From: Campylobacteraceae bacterium
GTDB taxonomy: Bacteria; Campylobacterota; Campylobacteria; Campylobacterales; Sulfurovaceae
Reading direction: 5' to 3'
Assembly (NCBI GenBank): GCA_027056615.1
Contig: JALUKJ010000016.1
Span: 1 to 5,814, forward strand
DNA: 5,814 nucleotides
The notes under the pieces were generated by a model. The model was given only the letters and a program-made list of their open reading frames with translations, was not told the DNA's origin and ran no database searches. A program made the translations under genes and the position numbers. The stretch's first letter is position 1. Every line of letters starts with the position of its first letter. Below, one piece after another: positions 1 through 5,566 of the stretch.

Positions 1-502
1 TATTTATCTCTCTTACACTATAAATGCTACTTTGATTTACATAAATTGAAATAAGTTTATGTGGCATAAAGTGAAACTTTTTAACATTGTTGGCTTTGGG
101 AAAATCGAGTAGAAGTTTAACTGATTGAGCTGTTGTAATATGAGGAAAGATAATCTCATCAATACCCAATTTTTCAGCAATACTACTTTTTGAAAAGTAG
201 GCATTATGTAGACGAATAATCTTCTTGTCAACCTCTAAAACATCATCTGCCATCAAAGTTGCAAATAGATTAGCCTCATCACTATCTGTCACTGCTATAA
301 AAATATCATAATGTTGGTCTAAAAGATTTTGATATACTTCAGGGTTCTCAACATTCCCATAGAGAGGCATAATATCCAATGACTCAGCAATATGATTAAG
401 TGTATCTTTATTTTTATCAATTAAGACAATATTGTATTTAACCGAAAGAGTTTTAGCCAAATTAAAGCCAACACTTCCTGCTCCTGCAATAATAATTTTC
501 AT
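1..502 (-). CDS. trkA: TrkA-type potassium uptake regulator, N-terminal part (runs off left edge)
   Basis: The 167 residues visible form an NAD-binding RCK/TrkA_N Rossmann domain. It starts MKIIIAGAGSVG, giving the GxGxxG nucleotide loop at residues 7-12. An acidic residue follows the second strand (VLID, D30), where NAD(H)-binding members hold the ribose. A further strand reads FIAVTDSDEANL, the usual TrkA pattern after the second Gly-Asn segment (YGN). In the family this is a cytoplasmic gating subunit that binds NAD(H) or ATP and controls a TrkH/KtrB-type K+ channel. The frame is open to base 2, so the C-terminal RCK_C domain and any second RCK copy lie outside. Full length could be about 220 residues (one unit) or about 450 (two units); this cannot be decided here. 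The start is the ATG at 502, fixed by a strong AAGGAGG eight bases upstream. It is the third gene of a minus-strand operon with ruvX and a thioredoxin-like gene. No trkH is visible. Confidence 0.9.
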   Translation of the reverse strand, partial: MKIIIAGAGSVGFNLAKTLSVKYNIVLIDKNKDTLNHIAESLDIMPLYGNVENPEVYQNLLDQHYDIFIAVTDSDEANLFATLMADDVLEVDKKIIRLHNAYFSKSSIAEKLGIDEIIFPHITTAQSVKLLLDFPKANNVKKFHFMPHKLISIYVNQSSIYSVREIN

Positions 503-510
503 TGATTATA

Positions 511-517
511 CCTCCTT
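511..517 (-). promoter_or_regulatory. Strong ribosome binding site for trkA, overlapping the upstream stop codon
   Basis: On the minus strand the sequence reads TAAGGAGG and then ATAATCA before the ATG of trkA. The TAA is the stop codon of the thioredoxin-like gene and supplies the first two A bases of the Shine-Dalgarno. A ribosome terminating on the upstream gene is therefore placed on the start site of trkA. This is good evidence for translational coupling and for a shared transcript. Confidence 0.8.
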
Positions 518-1034
518 AAAGTTTTAAACTATTAGATAAATGCAAACGTGCTTTGAGTCCTACTGTTGTACTATACCCTACTTCTGCAAATTTTAATTTT
601 CCTTTTTTTGTATAGATAAGTGTGGTAGGATAGGCTGAAATATTAAATTTTTTTGCCAAATCTCCATTTACATCAGAGATAACTTTATAACTTAATTGGT
701 GCTTTTGCATAAAACTATTAATCTCATTATTATCTCCAGAGGTTACTGCAATGCTCACAACATTGTAAGTGTTTGAAAGGTCATCAATATTGGAAGCCTC
801 TAATTTACAAGTAGGACACCATGTTGCCCAAAAATGTACAACTAGAGGCTCTCCTTTGTAATTAGAAAAATCAATACTCTTACCATAGGTGTCAACTAAC
901 TTATAGTCATAAATATTCTCTTTAATATCAGGTTTACGAATATAGTTTAAAACCATTGTGACAAGAAAGAAGATAATAACTGTAGAGATTATCTCTTTAA
1001 TAATTTTTTTAATGTTCCATTTTTTTTTACTCAT
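516..1034 (-). CDS. Membrane-anchored thioredoxin-fold disulfide oxidoreductase (TlpA/ScsD-like)
   Basis: This protein of 172 residues has a lysine-rich N-terminus (residues 3-13), a single hydrophobic segment at about 15-32 and then a periplasmic thioredoxin domain. That layout predicts an uncleaved N-in anchor. The redox motif is FWATWCPTCKLE, with the CxxC cysteines at 73 and 76. The thioredoxin cis-proline follows in AYPTT (P136), so both catalytic elements are intact. The family (TlpA, ResA, ScsD, DsbE) reduces or oxidises disulfides in the periplasm, for example in cytochrome c maturation or copper tolerance. The CPTC motif and compact size resemble ScsD-type members, but the substrate cannot be read from sequence. 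The start is the ATG at 1034, not the in-frame TTG six bases further out. The ATG overlaps the ruvX stop as ATGA and has GGAG upstream. No ccdA/dsbD partner or cytochrome gene is adjacent, so its role in this operon is unclear. Confidence 0.88.
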   Translation of the reverse strand: MSKKKWNIKKIIKEIISTVIIFFLVTMVLNYIRKPDIKENIYDYKLVDTYGKSIDFSNYKGEPLVVHFWATWCPTCKLEASNIDDLSNTYNVVSIAVTSGDNNEINSFMQKHQLSYKVISDVNGDLAKKFNISAYPTTLIYTKKGKLKFAEVGYSTTVGLKARLHLSNSLKL

Positions 1035-1414
1035 AACCAACGCTCCAAAATAATTTTAGCTGCAATAGAGTCAATCTTTCCATCACGCTTATGTCTAAAA
1101 ACCCCTTGAGTTAGCTCTTTTGCTTCAAAAGAGCTTCCTGCTTCATCTTGATACTCTACTTGAATATTATCTAACTCTAAAAGTGAAACAAAGTGTCTAA
1201 TGCGTCGCTCCATCTCCTCTTGGCTAGAGCCACCTTTAGGTAAACCAACTACCAATAGTTCAATCTCCCAATATTCTAAAAAAGCTTTAACATCTCGTGA
1301 TGCTTGGTTTCTATTTTTTCTTAAAATGGCATCTTGTGGAAGTACTATTTTCCCATCAAGGCAGATTGCCACACCGATTCGTTTGAGTCCTACATCAATA
1401 CTTGCTAGTTTCAT
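1031..1414 (-). CDS. ruvX: RuvX/YqgF, putative pre-16S rRNA nuclease with RNase H-like fold
   Basis: This complete 127-residue protein is close to the usual 130-140 of the family. It begins MKLASIDVGLKRIGVA, the DxGxxRIGVA signature with the first acidic residue D7. The central VVGLPKGGSS loop is typical. The second acidic site lies in YQDEAGSSFEAKE (D90/E91), and the C-terminal DSIAAKIILE supplies D115. These are the expected metal-binding positions of the YqgF RNase H-like fold. In bacteria the protein is needed for maturation of the 16S rRNA 5' end and was earlier called a Holliday junction resolvase. The ATG at 1414 starts exactly at the conserved N-terminus, although no clear Shine-Dalgarno is seen in front of it, so initiation may rely on a short or leaderless transcript. 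It is the first gene of the minus-strand operon, and its TGA overlaps the next ATG by ATGA. Confidence 0.93.
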   Translation of the reverse strand: MKLASIDVGLKRIGVAICLDGKIVLPQDAILRKNRNQASRDVKAFLEYWEIELLVVGLPKGGSSQEEMERRIRHFVSLLELDNIQVEYQDEAGSSFEAKELTQGVFRHKRDGKIDSIAAKIILERWL

Positions 1415-1482
1415 AATAGAAAGAATACACTAATACTCCACAAATATTTCTTATTATTAAAAATTAATAAAGGAGTTTAATT
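1415..1482. promoter_or_regulatory. Divergent intergenic region between ruvX and the Tyr/His-rich protein gene
   Basis: This 68-base, very AT-rich spacer must hold the promoters for both directions. On the plus strand a TATTAT box at 1452-1457 could serve as a -10. It is followed by a clear AAAGGAG ribosome binding site at 1469-1475, seven bases before the ATG at 1483. On the minus strand TATTCT (complement of 1422-1427) is a weak -10 candidate very near the ruvX start. No convincing -35 is seen in either direction, so the promoter boxes are tentative. The plus-strand ribosome binding site is secure. Confidence 0.4.
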
Positions 1483-2244
1483 ATGAAAAAAAGTTTATTT
1501 ATATTTTCGATATTATCTGTTGTGTTGTTGGCAGATACAAATTTAGGTACACCTATTGGTAATAGTGCTACTAAACTTCAAACAAAAAATCAACAAAAAA
1601 AAAGTGCTTTAGAAACAACAACTCTCTCTAATAGTAAAGTACAACCAAACTATAATCATTTAACAACACGAATTACTCCTAAAAAAGTCAAATCAACCTT
1701 TAAACAAGACAACCACCGTTATGACAAACGCTACAGTAACTTTGACTATGAATCTAATGGATACTATAACGATGATAATTACTACTACGGATATTATGAC
1801 AATCTAGGGTATTTCTATGACAATATCTATTATACTTATGATGACCAATATACCTACTACGATAGACAACATCGACTAGGCTATTTTGGATATGCTCATC
1901 ACCATCATCGACCTTATCTTTACCACTCATTTAACAGATGGAACCGTATTCATTGCTATAGAGAGCCTAACGTTGTTGTATATGGACACTATTATGAGCA
2001 CTCTTATCACCCACAACCTGAGACAAACTACTACCCATCTTATGACAATAGATATGGCAATCACTACTCCCAACCAGCTAGAATGACTACTAGACACAAT
2101 GAATATCATGCTCCAAGAAGCCATACTAACTCTTTTCATGCATCACACAACTATAATGACTCACGAATGTCAACAAGCCATTCACATAGAGATAACTCAC
2201 ATACTTATCACAGAAGTGTCTCTCGTATGCAAGTAGCACACTAA
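1483..2244 (+). CDS. Exported tyrosine- and histidine-rich low-complexity protein, function unknown
   Basis: I do not recognise this 253-residue protein. Residues 1-17 look like a Sec signal peptide (MKKS, then a hydrophobic run ending VVLLA, likely cut before DTN). Residues 18-80 are a polar Thr/Asn/Gln/Lys linker. Residues 84-126 hold 17 tyrosines in 43 positions, mixed with Asp, Asn and Gly. Then come HHHHRP at 139-144 and a more ordered segment, FNRWNRIHCYREPNVVVYGH (150-169), which contains the only cysteine (C158) and looks like the best conserved core. The remaining tail to 253 is rich in His, Ser, Asn, Arg and Tyr. There are 21 histidines between 130 and 253. The composition suggests an extracytoplasmic, largely disordered protein that might bind metal ions, surfaces or other protein; that is inference. 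The reading frame is secure: AAAGGAG ribosome binding site, long open frame, coherent signal peptide. It stands alone, divergent from ruvX and separated from the next gene by 173 bases. Confidence 0.8.
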   Translation: MKKSLFIFSILSVVLLADTNLGTPIGNSATKLQTKNQQKKSALETTTLSNSKVQPNYNHLTTRITPKKVKSTFKQDNHRYDKRYSNFDYESNGYYNDDNYYYGYYDNLGYFYDNIYYTYDDQYTYYDRQHRLGYFGYAHHHHRPYLYHSFNRWNRIHCYREPNVVVYGHYYEHSYHPQPETNYYPSYDNRYGNHYSQPARMTTRHNEYHAPRSHTNSFHASHNYNDSRMSTSHSHRDNSHTYHRSVSRMQVAH

Positions 2245-2290
2245 GTCAAAGTTACGAAACAACACACTTTAACACAACTACTTTTAACAT

Positions 2291-2357
2291 ATAGAACTCT
2301 TTTGTATCATAAGGAAACAGACAATATATATAATTTTAAGCAATATAAGAGTTTTAT
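2291..2357. repeat. Long-loop inverted repeat in the leader of the isocitrate dehydrogenase gene
   Basis: ATAGAACTCTT at 2291-2301 pairs with AAGAGTTTTAT at 2347-2357: eleven positions, one of them G-U in RNA. The 45-base interval contains a TATAAT box. It could be two half-sites for a regulator flanking the promoter, or chance in AT-rich sequence. No U-rich tract follows, so it is not an obvious terminator for the upstream gene. Confidence 0.3.
2329..2334 (+). promoter_or_regulatory. Candidate -10 box for the isocitrate dehydrogenase gene
   Basis: A consensus TATAAT lies in the 173-base spacer, 83 bases before the ATG of the dehydrogenase, giving a leader of roughly 75 bases. No proper -35 is found at the right distance: TTGTAT at 2302-2307 is 21 bases away. 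This is acceptable for Campylobacterota promoters, which often lack one. The gene's ribosome binding site is AAGGA at 2406-2410, seven bases before the ATG at 2418. Confidence 0.4.
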
Positions 2358-2417
2358 TCTCCTATTTAAAAAAAATTGATAAACTCATACTATTAAACTA
2401 CACATAAGGATTGATAT

Positions 2418-4598
2418 ATGTCATTACCAAAAATTATATGGTCAAAAATTGATGAGGCTCCAGCATTAGCTACCTACTCATTATTACCAATCGTAAATGC
2501 TTTTACTAAAGCAGCAGGTGTTACTGTTGAAACTTCAGATATCTCACTAGCAGGAAGAGTTCTTGCAGCTTTGGGTCTAGCAGAAGATAACTTAGCAGAG
2601 TTAGGAAAAGTGGTACATCAACCAGATGGAAATATTATTAAACTTCCAAATATTTCAGCATCTATTGGTCAGCTTAAAGAGTGTATTGCAGAGCTTCAAG
2701 GTCAAGGATATGATATTCCAGATTTCCCTGAAAATCCTTCAACTCCAGAAGAGGAAGCAATTAGAGCTAAATACAACCCTTGTCTAGGTTCAGCTGTTAA
2801 CCCAGTACTTAGAGAAGGAAACTCAGACAGAAGAGCAGCAAAAGCTGTTAAGCGATTTGCTCAAAACCATCCACATAGACTAAGAGATTTTGCTGAAAAT
2901 TCAAAAACCTATGTTACACACATGAATGGCGATGGTGACTTTTATGGAAATGAAAAAGCTGTTGTTATTGACAATGCACAAAAAGTGACTATTGCACTTA
3001 ATGGTAAAGAGTTAAAAACAATTAATGCACTTGATGGAGAGATTCTTGATGGTACATATATGTCTGTTGCTAAACTTAGAACATTTATTCAAAAAACAAT
3101 AGATGATGCAAAAGAGAATGGTGTTTTATGGTCTATACACCTCAAAGCAACCATGATGAAAGTATCTGACCCAATTATGTTTGGTCATGCACTAGAAGTA
3201 TTCTTTGCTCCTGTATTTGAAAAATATGCAGATACATTTAAAGAGCTTGGTGTCAATGCTAGACTTGGTATCTCTGATATTGAACTAAAAATTGCAGGTC
3301 ATGAGAAAGAGACTGAAATTTTAGCTGCGTTTAAAACTGTGGTTGATTCTGATGCTCCTGAGATTGCAATGGTAGACTCAGACAAAGGTCAAACAAACTT
3401 CAACGCATCTAACGATGTAATTATTGATGCTTCTATGCCTGTTGTGGTTCGTGAAGGTGGTAAACAGTGGAACAGAAATGGTGATGCTAAAGAGTGTGTT
3501 GCTGTGATTCCTGATGCTTCTTATGGTCTTTTCTACGAAGAGATGGTAAAAGATTGTGTTGCTAATGGTCAATACGATGTATCTACTATGGGTTCTGTAG
3601 CAAATGTGGGTCTTATGGCTCAAAAAGCAGAAGAGTATGGTTCTCACCCAACCACTTTTGAGATGGCAGAAGCTGGTAAAGTTACTGTAACAGCAGAAGA
3701 TGGTACAGAGTTAATGAGTTTTGATGTTGAAGCTGGTGATATTTGGAGAATGAGTAGAGCAAAAGATATTCCTATCAAAGACTGGATAAGACTAGCAGTT
3801 GAAAGAGCAAGTATCGAAAAAGTTCCTACAATCTTCTGGCTAGATAGCAACAGAGCTCACGATGCAGAGATGATTAAAAAAGTAAACACTTACTTAGCTG
3901 ACCACGACACTGATGGTTTAGATATTCAAATTATGGATGTAGCAGCAGCGACTATATTTACCAATGCAAGAGTAAGAGAGGGTAAAAACACTATCGCCGT
4001 AACAGGTAACGTACTTAGAGATTACCTAACCGACATGTACCCAATCTTAGAGCTTGGAACATCGGCTAAAATGCTCTCTATTGTTCCATTACTTGCAGGT
4101 GGTGGTCTATACGAAACTGGTGCTGGTGGGTCTGCTCCAAAACATGTTGACCAATTCTTAGCAGAGGGTCACTTAAGATGGGATAGTTTAGGTGAGTTCT
4201 TGGCACTGGCTGAGTCACTTAGATTCATCGGAAGAAAACACTCAGATGAGAAACTTCAAGCTCTTACAGAAGCGTTAGATGTTGCAAACGATGGTTACCT
4301 TGACAACAACAAAGCACCAAGCAGAAAAGCAGGAGAGCCTGACAACAAAGCCTCTCACTTCTATGTAGCTCAATATTGGGCTGACGCTTTAGCAAACGGT
4401 AAAAATGCTGAACTAGCAGAGAAGTTCGCACCTGTTGCACAAGCTCTTAAAGATAATGAAGCTAAGATTATTGAAGAGTTACTTTCTGTTGAGGGTAAAG
4501 CTCAGGATATTGGTGGATATTATAATCCTAATGAAGAGTTAGCTGAGAAGGCTATGCGTCCTTCGGCTACTTTGAATTCTATTATTGATGGTATTTAA
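2418..4598 (+). CDS. icd: Monomeric NADP-dependent isocitrate dehydrogenase (IDH-II type)
   Basis: This complete 726-residue enzyme belongs to the large monomeric class (usual length about 735-745), unrelated in length to the 400-residue homodimeric Icd. It interconverts isocitrate and 2-oxoglutarate plus CO2 with NADP(H) in the cytoplasm. The N-terminus DEAPALATYSLLPIV is characteristic. The substrate-phosphate-like loop SAVNPVLREGNSDRR gives S125, N128, R132 and R138. K248 follows in KATMMKVSDP. The metal and isocitrate residues appear as D337 (DASMP), Y407 (EEYGSH) and R534/D535/D539 (NVLRDYLTD). The NADP-selecting residues H576 (APKHV), R587 (HLRWDS) and R636 (PSRKAG) are all present, judged by alignment from memory with the Azotobacter enzyme (constant offset of 7, later 13 residues). 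Nothing essential is missing, so it should be active and NADP-specific. It has its own promoter region and a hairpin behind it, and looks monocistronic. In Campylobacterota it may serve either the oxidative or the reductive TCA cycle. Confidence 0.97.
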   Translation: MSLPKIIWSKIDEAPALATYSLLPIVNAFTKAAGVTVETSDISLAGRVLAALGLAEDNLAELGKVVHQPDGNIIKLPNISASIGQLKECIAELQGQGYDIPDFPENPSTPEEEAIRAKYNPCLGSAVNPVLREGNSDRRAAKAVKRFAQNHPHRLRDFAENSKTYVTHMNGDGDFYGNEKAVVIDNAQKVTIALNGKELKTINALDGEILDGTYMSVAKLRTFIQKTIDDAKENGVLWSIHLKATMMKVSDPIMFGHALEVFFAPVFEKYADTFKELGVNARLGISDIELKIAGHEKETEILAAFKTVVDSDAPEIAMVDSDKGQTNFNASNDVIIDASMPVVVREGGKQWNRNGDAKECVAVIPDASYGLFYEEMVKDCVANGQYDVSTMGSVANVGLMAQKAEEYGSHPTTFEMAEAGKVTVTAEDGTELMSFDVEAGDIWRMSRAKDIPIKDWIRLAVERASIEKVPTIFWLDSNRAHDAEMIKKVNTYLADHDTDGLDIQIMDVAAATIFTNARVREGKNTIAVTGNVLRDYLTDMYPILELGTSAKMLSIVPLLAGGGLYETGAGGSAPKHVDQFLAEGHLRWDSLGEFLALAESLRFIGRKHSDEKLQALTEALDVANDGYLDNNKAPSRKAGEPDNKASHFYVAQYWADALANGKNAELAEKFAPVAQALKDNEAKIIEELLSVEGKAQDIGGYYNPNEELAEKAMRPSATLNSIIDGI

Positions 4599-4614
4599 TT
4601 AGTTATAGAACATC

Positions 4615-4642
4615 TTATTCCACCTTTTTAAAGGTGGAATAA
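4615..4642. terminator. Hairpin between convergent icd and vapC genes
   Basis: TTATTCCACCTT (4615-4626) and AAGGTGGAATAA (4631-4642) form a perfect 12-bp stem with a four-base TTTA loop. It lies 17 bases after the icd stop and just beyond the vapC stop, so it can act on transcripts from both sides. Neither strand has a run of T after the stem. It may therefore stop transcription weakly, need Rho, or mainly protect the 3' ends of the messages. Confidence 0.65.
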
Positions 4643-4648
4643 ACTATC

Positions 4649-5050
4649 CTAAAGACTCCAATCCTCCAAAACCAACTTCTCTACCCTCTTAAATTCTCTA
4701 GTATTATTAGTAACTAAAACAGCCCCAAGACTCAAAGCATGAGAAGCTATCAATAAATCATTAGCTCCTATAATCTGCCCTTTTTTCTCTAAATTTGTAC
4801 GAATATTTGCGTAAGATTGTGCTGAAACTTTAGAGTAGTCATAAATGATAAAATTGTCTATAAAAGCAGAAACAATTTTTGTAAGCTTTGGGCTATCTTT
4901 TTTAGTTGCTCCATAGAGCAGTTCTGAAACTACTATGCTAGAGAGTGCAACTGTATGATTTTCTTCTACCTCTTGCAATTTCTTTTTTATACTTTGTGGT
5001 TTATTTCTGATAATGTAAGAGCAAATATTGGTATCAAGCATATATAGCAT
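4649..5050 (-). CDS. vapC: VapC-type PIN-domain ribonuclease toxin
   Basis: This 133-residue protein is a normal full-length VapC. It opens with MLYMLDTNICSYI, giving the PIN acidic residue D6 and N8. The second acidic site is E43 in VVSELLYGA, the third D98 in GANDLLIASHA, and the last motif is VTNNTREF (114-120). These are the Mg2+-binding positions of PIN-domain endoribonucleases, so the toxin should be catalytically intact. The family cuts initiator tRNA or other structured RNAs and is held inactive by VapB; which RNA is cut cannot be told here. The ATG at 5050 is chosen because AAGGAG lies eight bases upstream; a second in-frame ATG three codons in (5041) lacks this spacing. Start and vapB stop overlap as TAATG, the common coupling in these operons. 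The gene converges on icd with a hairpin between them. Confidence 0.94.
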   Translation of the reverse strand: MLYMLDTNICSYIIRNKPQSIKKKLQEVEENHTVALSSIVVSELLYGATKKDSPKLTKIVSAFIDNFIIYDYSKVSAQSYANIRTNLEKKGQIIGANDLLIASHALSLGAVLVTNNTREFKRVEKLVLEDWSL

Positions 5051-5286
5051 TAAAAAAGCTCCTTGTTATCTAGTGGTGGCTGAACTCTGTCGAGGAGGAA
5101 ATCAGAGGTATCATAGTCATCTAATAAAAGAAAAAAATTATCCCATTTATTTTGAGTTTTTGGGCGTATTACTAATGTTTCTCCTACTTTTTCTATATAG
5201 ACTTCTGTAGTATTTACTCTAAACTCTTTGGGGATTCTAATGGCTTGGCTTCTACCATTTTGAAATACTTTGGCTAGTTGAGTCAT
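5050..5286 (-). CDS. vapB: VapB-type antitoxin with AbrB/MazE-like DNA-binding domain
   Basis: This 78-residue antitoxin is the first gene of the pair. Residues 1-45 form a SpoVT/AbrB swapped-hairpin domain; AKVFQNGRSQAIRIPKEFR (5-23) is the typical VapB/MazE signature. The C-terminal part (47-78) ends DRVQPPLDNKELF, the acidic-aromatic tail with a QPP motif that in this family wraps around the VapC active site. It therefore both neutralises the toxin and binds the operon promoter. The ATG at 5286 has AAAGGAG six bases upstream (5293-5299). The stop shares one base with the vapC start. Directly upstream are two GTATATATC boxes that fit autoregulation by VapB or VapBC. Confidence 0.93.
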   Translation of the reverse strand: MTQLAKVFQNGRSQAIRIPKEFRVNTTEVYIEKVGETLVIRPKTQNKWDNFFLLLDDYDTSDFLLDRVQPPLDNKELF

Positions 5287-5302
5287 GGGTTACTCCTTTT
5301 TG

Positions 5303-5325
5303 GTATATATCTTTTAGTATATATC
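5303..5325 (-). promoter_or_regulatory. vapBC promoter with tandem GTATATATC operator boxes
   Basis: GTATATATC occurs at 5303-5311 and again at 5317-5325, start to start 14 bases apart and each with a palindromic TATATA core. On the minus strand the second box merges with TATACT (complement of 5316-5321), a good -10 for vapBC, with transcription expected to begin about 20 bases before the vapB ATG. VapB proteins are known to bind palindromic TATATA-like sites over their own promoter, so this is most likely the operator. No good -35 is seen at 16-18 bases. Confidence 0.6.
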
Positions 5326-5332
5326 AAAATAT

Positions 5333-5360
5333 TGTAAAGTTTGCTGAATTGTGTAAAGTT
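5333..5360. repeat. Direct repeat TGTAAAGTT, upstream of vapBC
   Basis: Nine bases, TGTAAAGTT, are repeated exactly at 5333-5341 and 5352-5360, 19 bases apart start to start (close to two helical turns). They lie just upstream of the vapBC -10. They might be activator or regulator half-sites, or chance. Confidence 0.3.
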
Positions 5361-5430
5361 GAAATGCTAACATATTAAAAACAAGTAATTAGGTCAAACA
5401 AAACAGTAAAGTAAATATTGAGGGATTATG

Positions 5431-5454
5431 TCTGCTTAGTGGGTTATAAGCAGA
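5431..5454. repeat. Perfect 8-bp hairpin in the gap between vapBC and the IS630 transposase
   Basis: TCTGCTTA (5431-5438) and TAAGCAGA (5447-5454) form a stem with an eight-base loop, followed by a short ATTTTCT stretch on the plus strand. The whole gap from 5326 to 5544 carries no credible gene in either direction. This hairpin is its most structured element. It could be a weak terminator shielding the locus, an edge of an older insertion, or nothing functional. Confidence 0.4.
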
Positions 5455-5544
5455 ACCAAATTTTCTACAAATCTAGTTCTACTTTGTGTCAGTCGATGCC
5501 TAACAATAATGATATACACACCCCAAAATAAAATCCCAATAAAG

Positions 5545-5553
5545 TGCTATAAT
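5545..5553 (+). promoter_or_regulatory. Extended -10 promoter of the transposase gene
   Basis: TGCTATAAT is an exact extended -10 box (TGnTATAAT). Transcription would start near 5560, so the in-frame ATG at 5552 would lie upstream of the message. The ATGs at 5567 and 5570 would then be read from a nearly leaderless transcript. This arrangement would keep transposase expression low. Confidence 0.5.
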
Positions 5554-5566
5554 GTCAAAAGAGAAA

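Noticed and set aside
1200..1433. Plus-strand open frame of 77 codons opposite ruvX
   Set aside because: It is the reverse of the conserved RuvX coding sequence, has no family resemblance and no ribosome binding site.
1886..2139. Open frames on both strands inside the Tyr/His-rich gene
   Set aside because: They are shadows caused by the biased codons of the main frame, without start signals.
3378..3850. Minus-strand open frames inside icd
   Set aside because: They lie within a well-conserved enzyme gene and encode no recognisable domain.
5028..5210. Plus-strand 60-codon frame across the vapB-vapC junction
   Set aside because: It is antisense to two well-supported genes and has no ribosome binding site.
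5428..5439. Tiny frame ATG TCT GCT TAG after GAGGG
   Set aside because: Three codons; too short to be supported as a leader peptide without an adjacent regulated gene.
5499..5505. GCCTAAC resembling an integron attC core site
   Set aside because: A seven-base match only; no partner GTTRRRY site at a suitable distance and no integrase, so it is likely chance.
5326..5544. Possible CRISPR or tandem repeat array in the gap
   Set aside because: Only one nine-base direct repeat and one hairpin are present; there is no regular repeat-spacer pattern.
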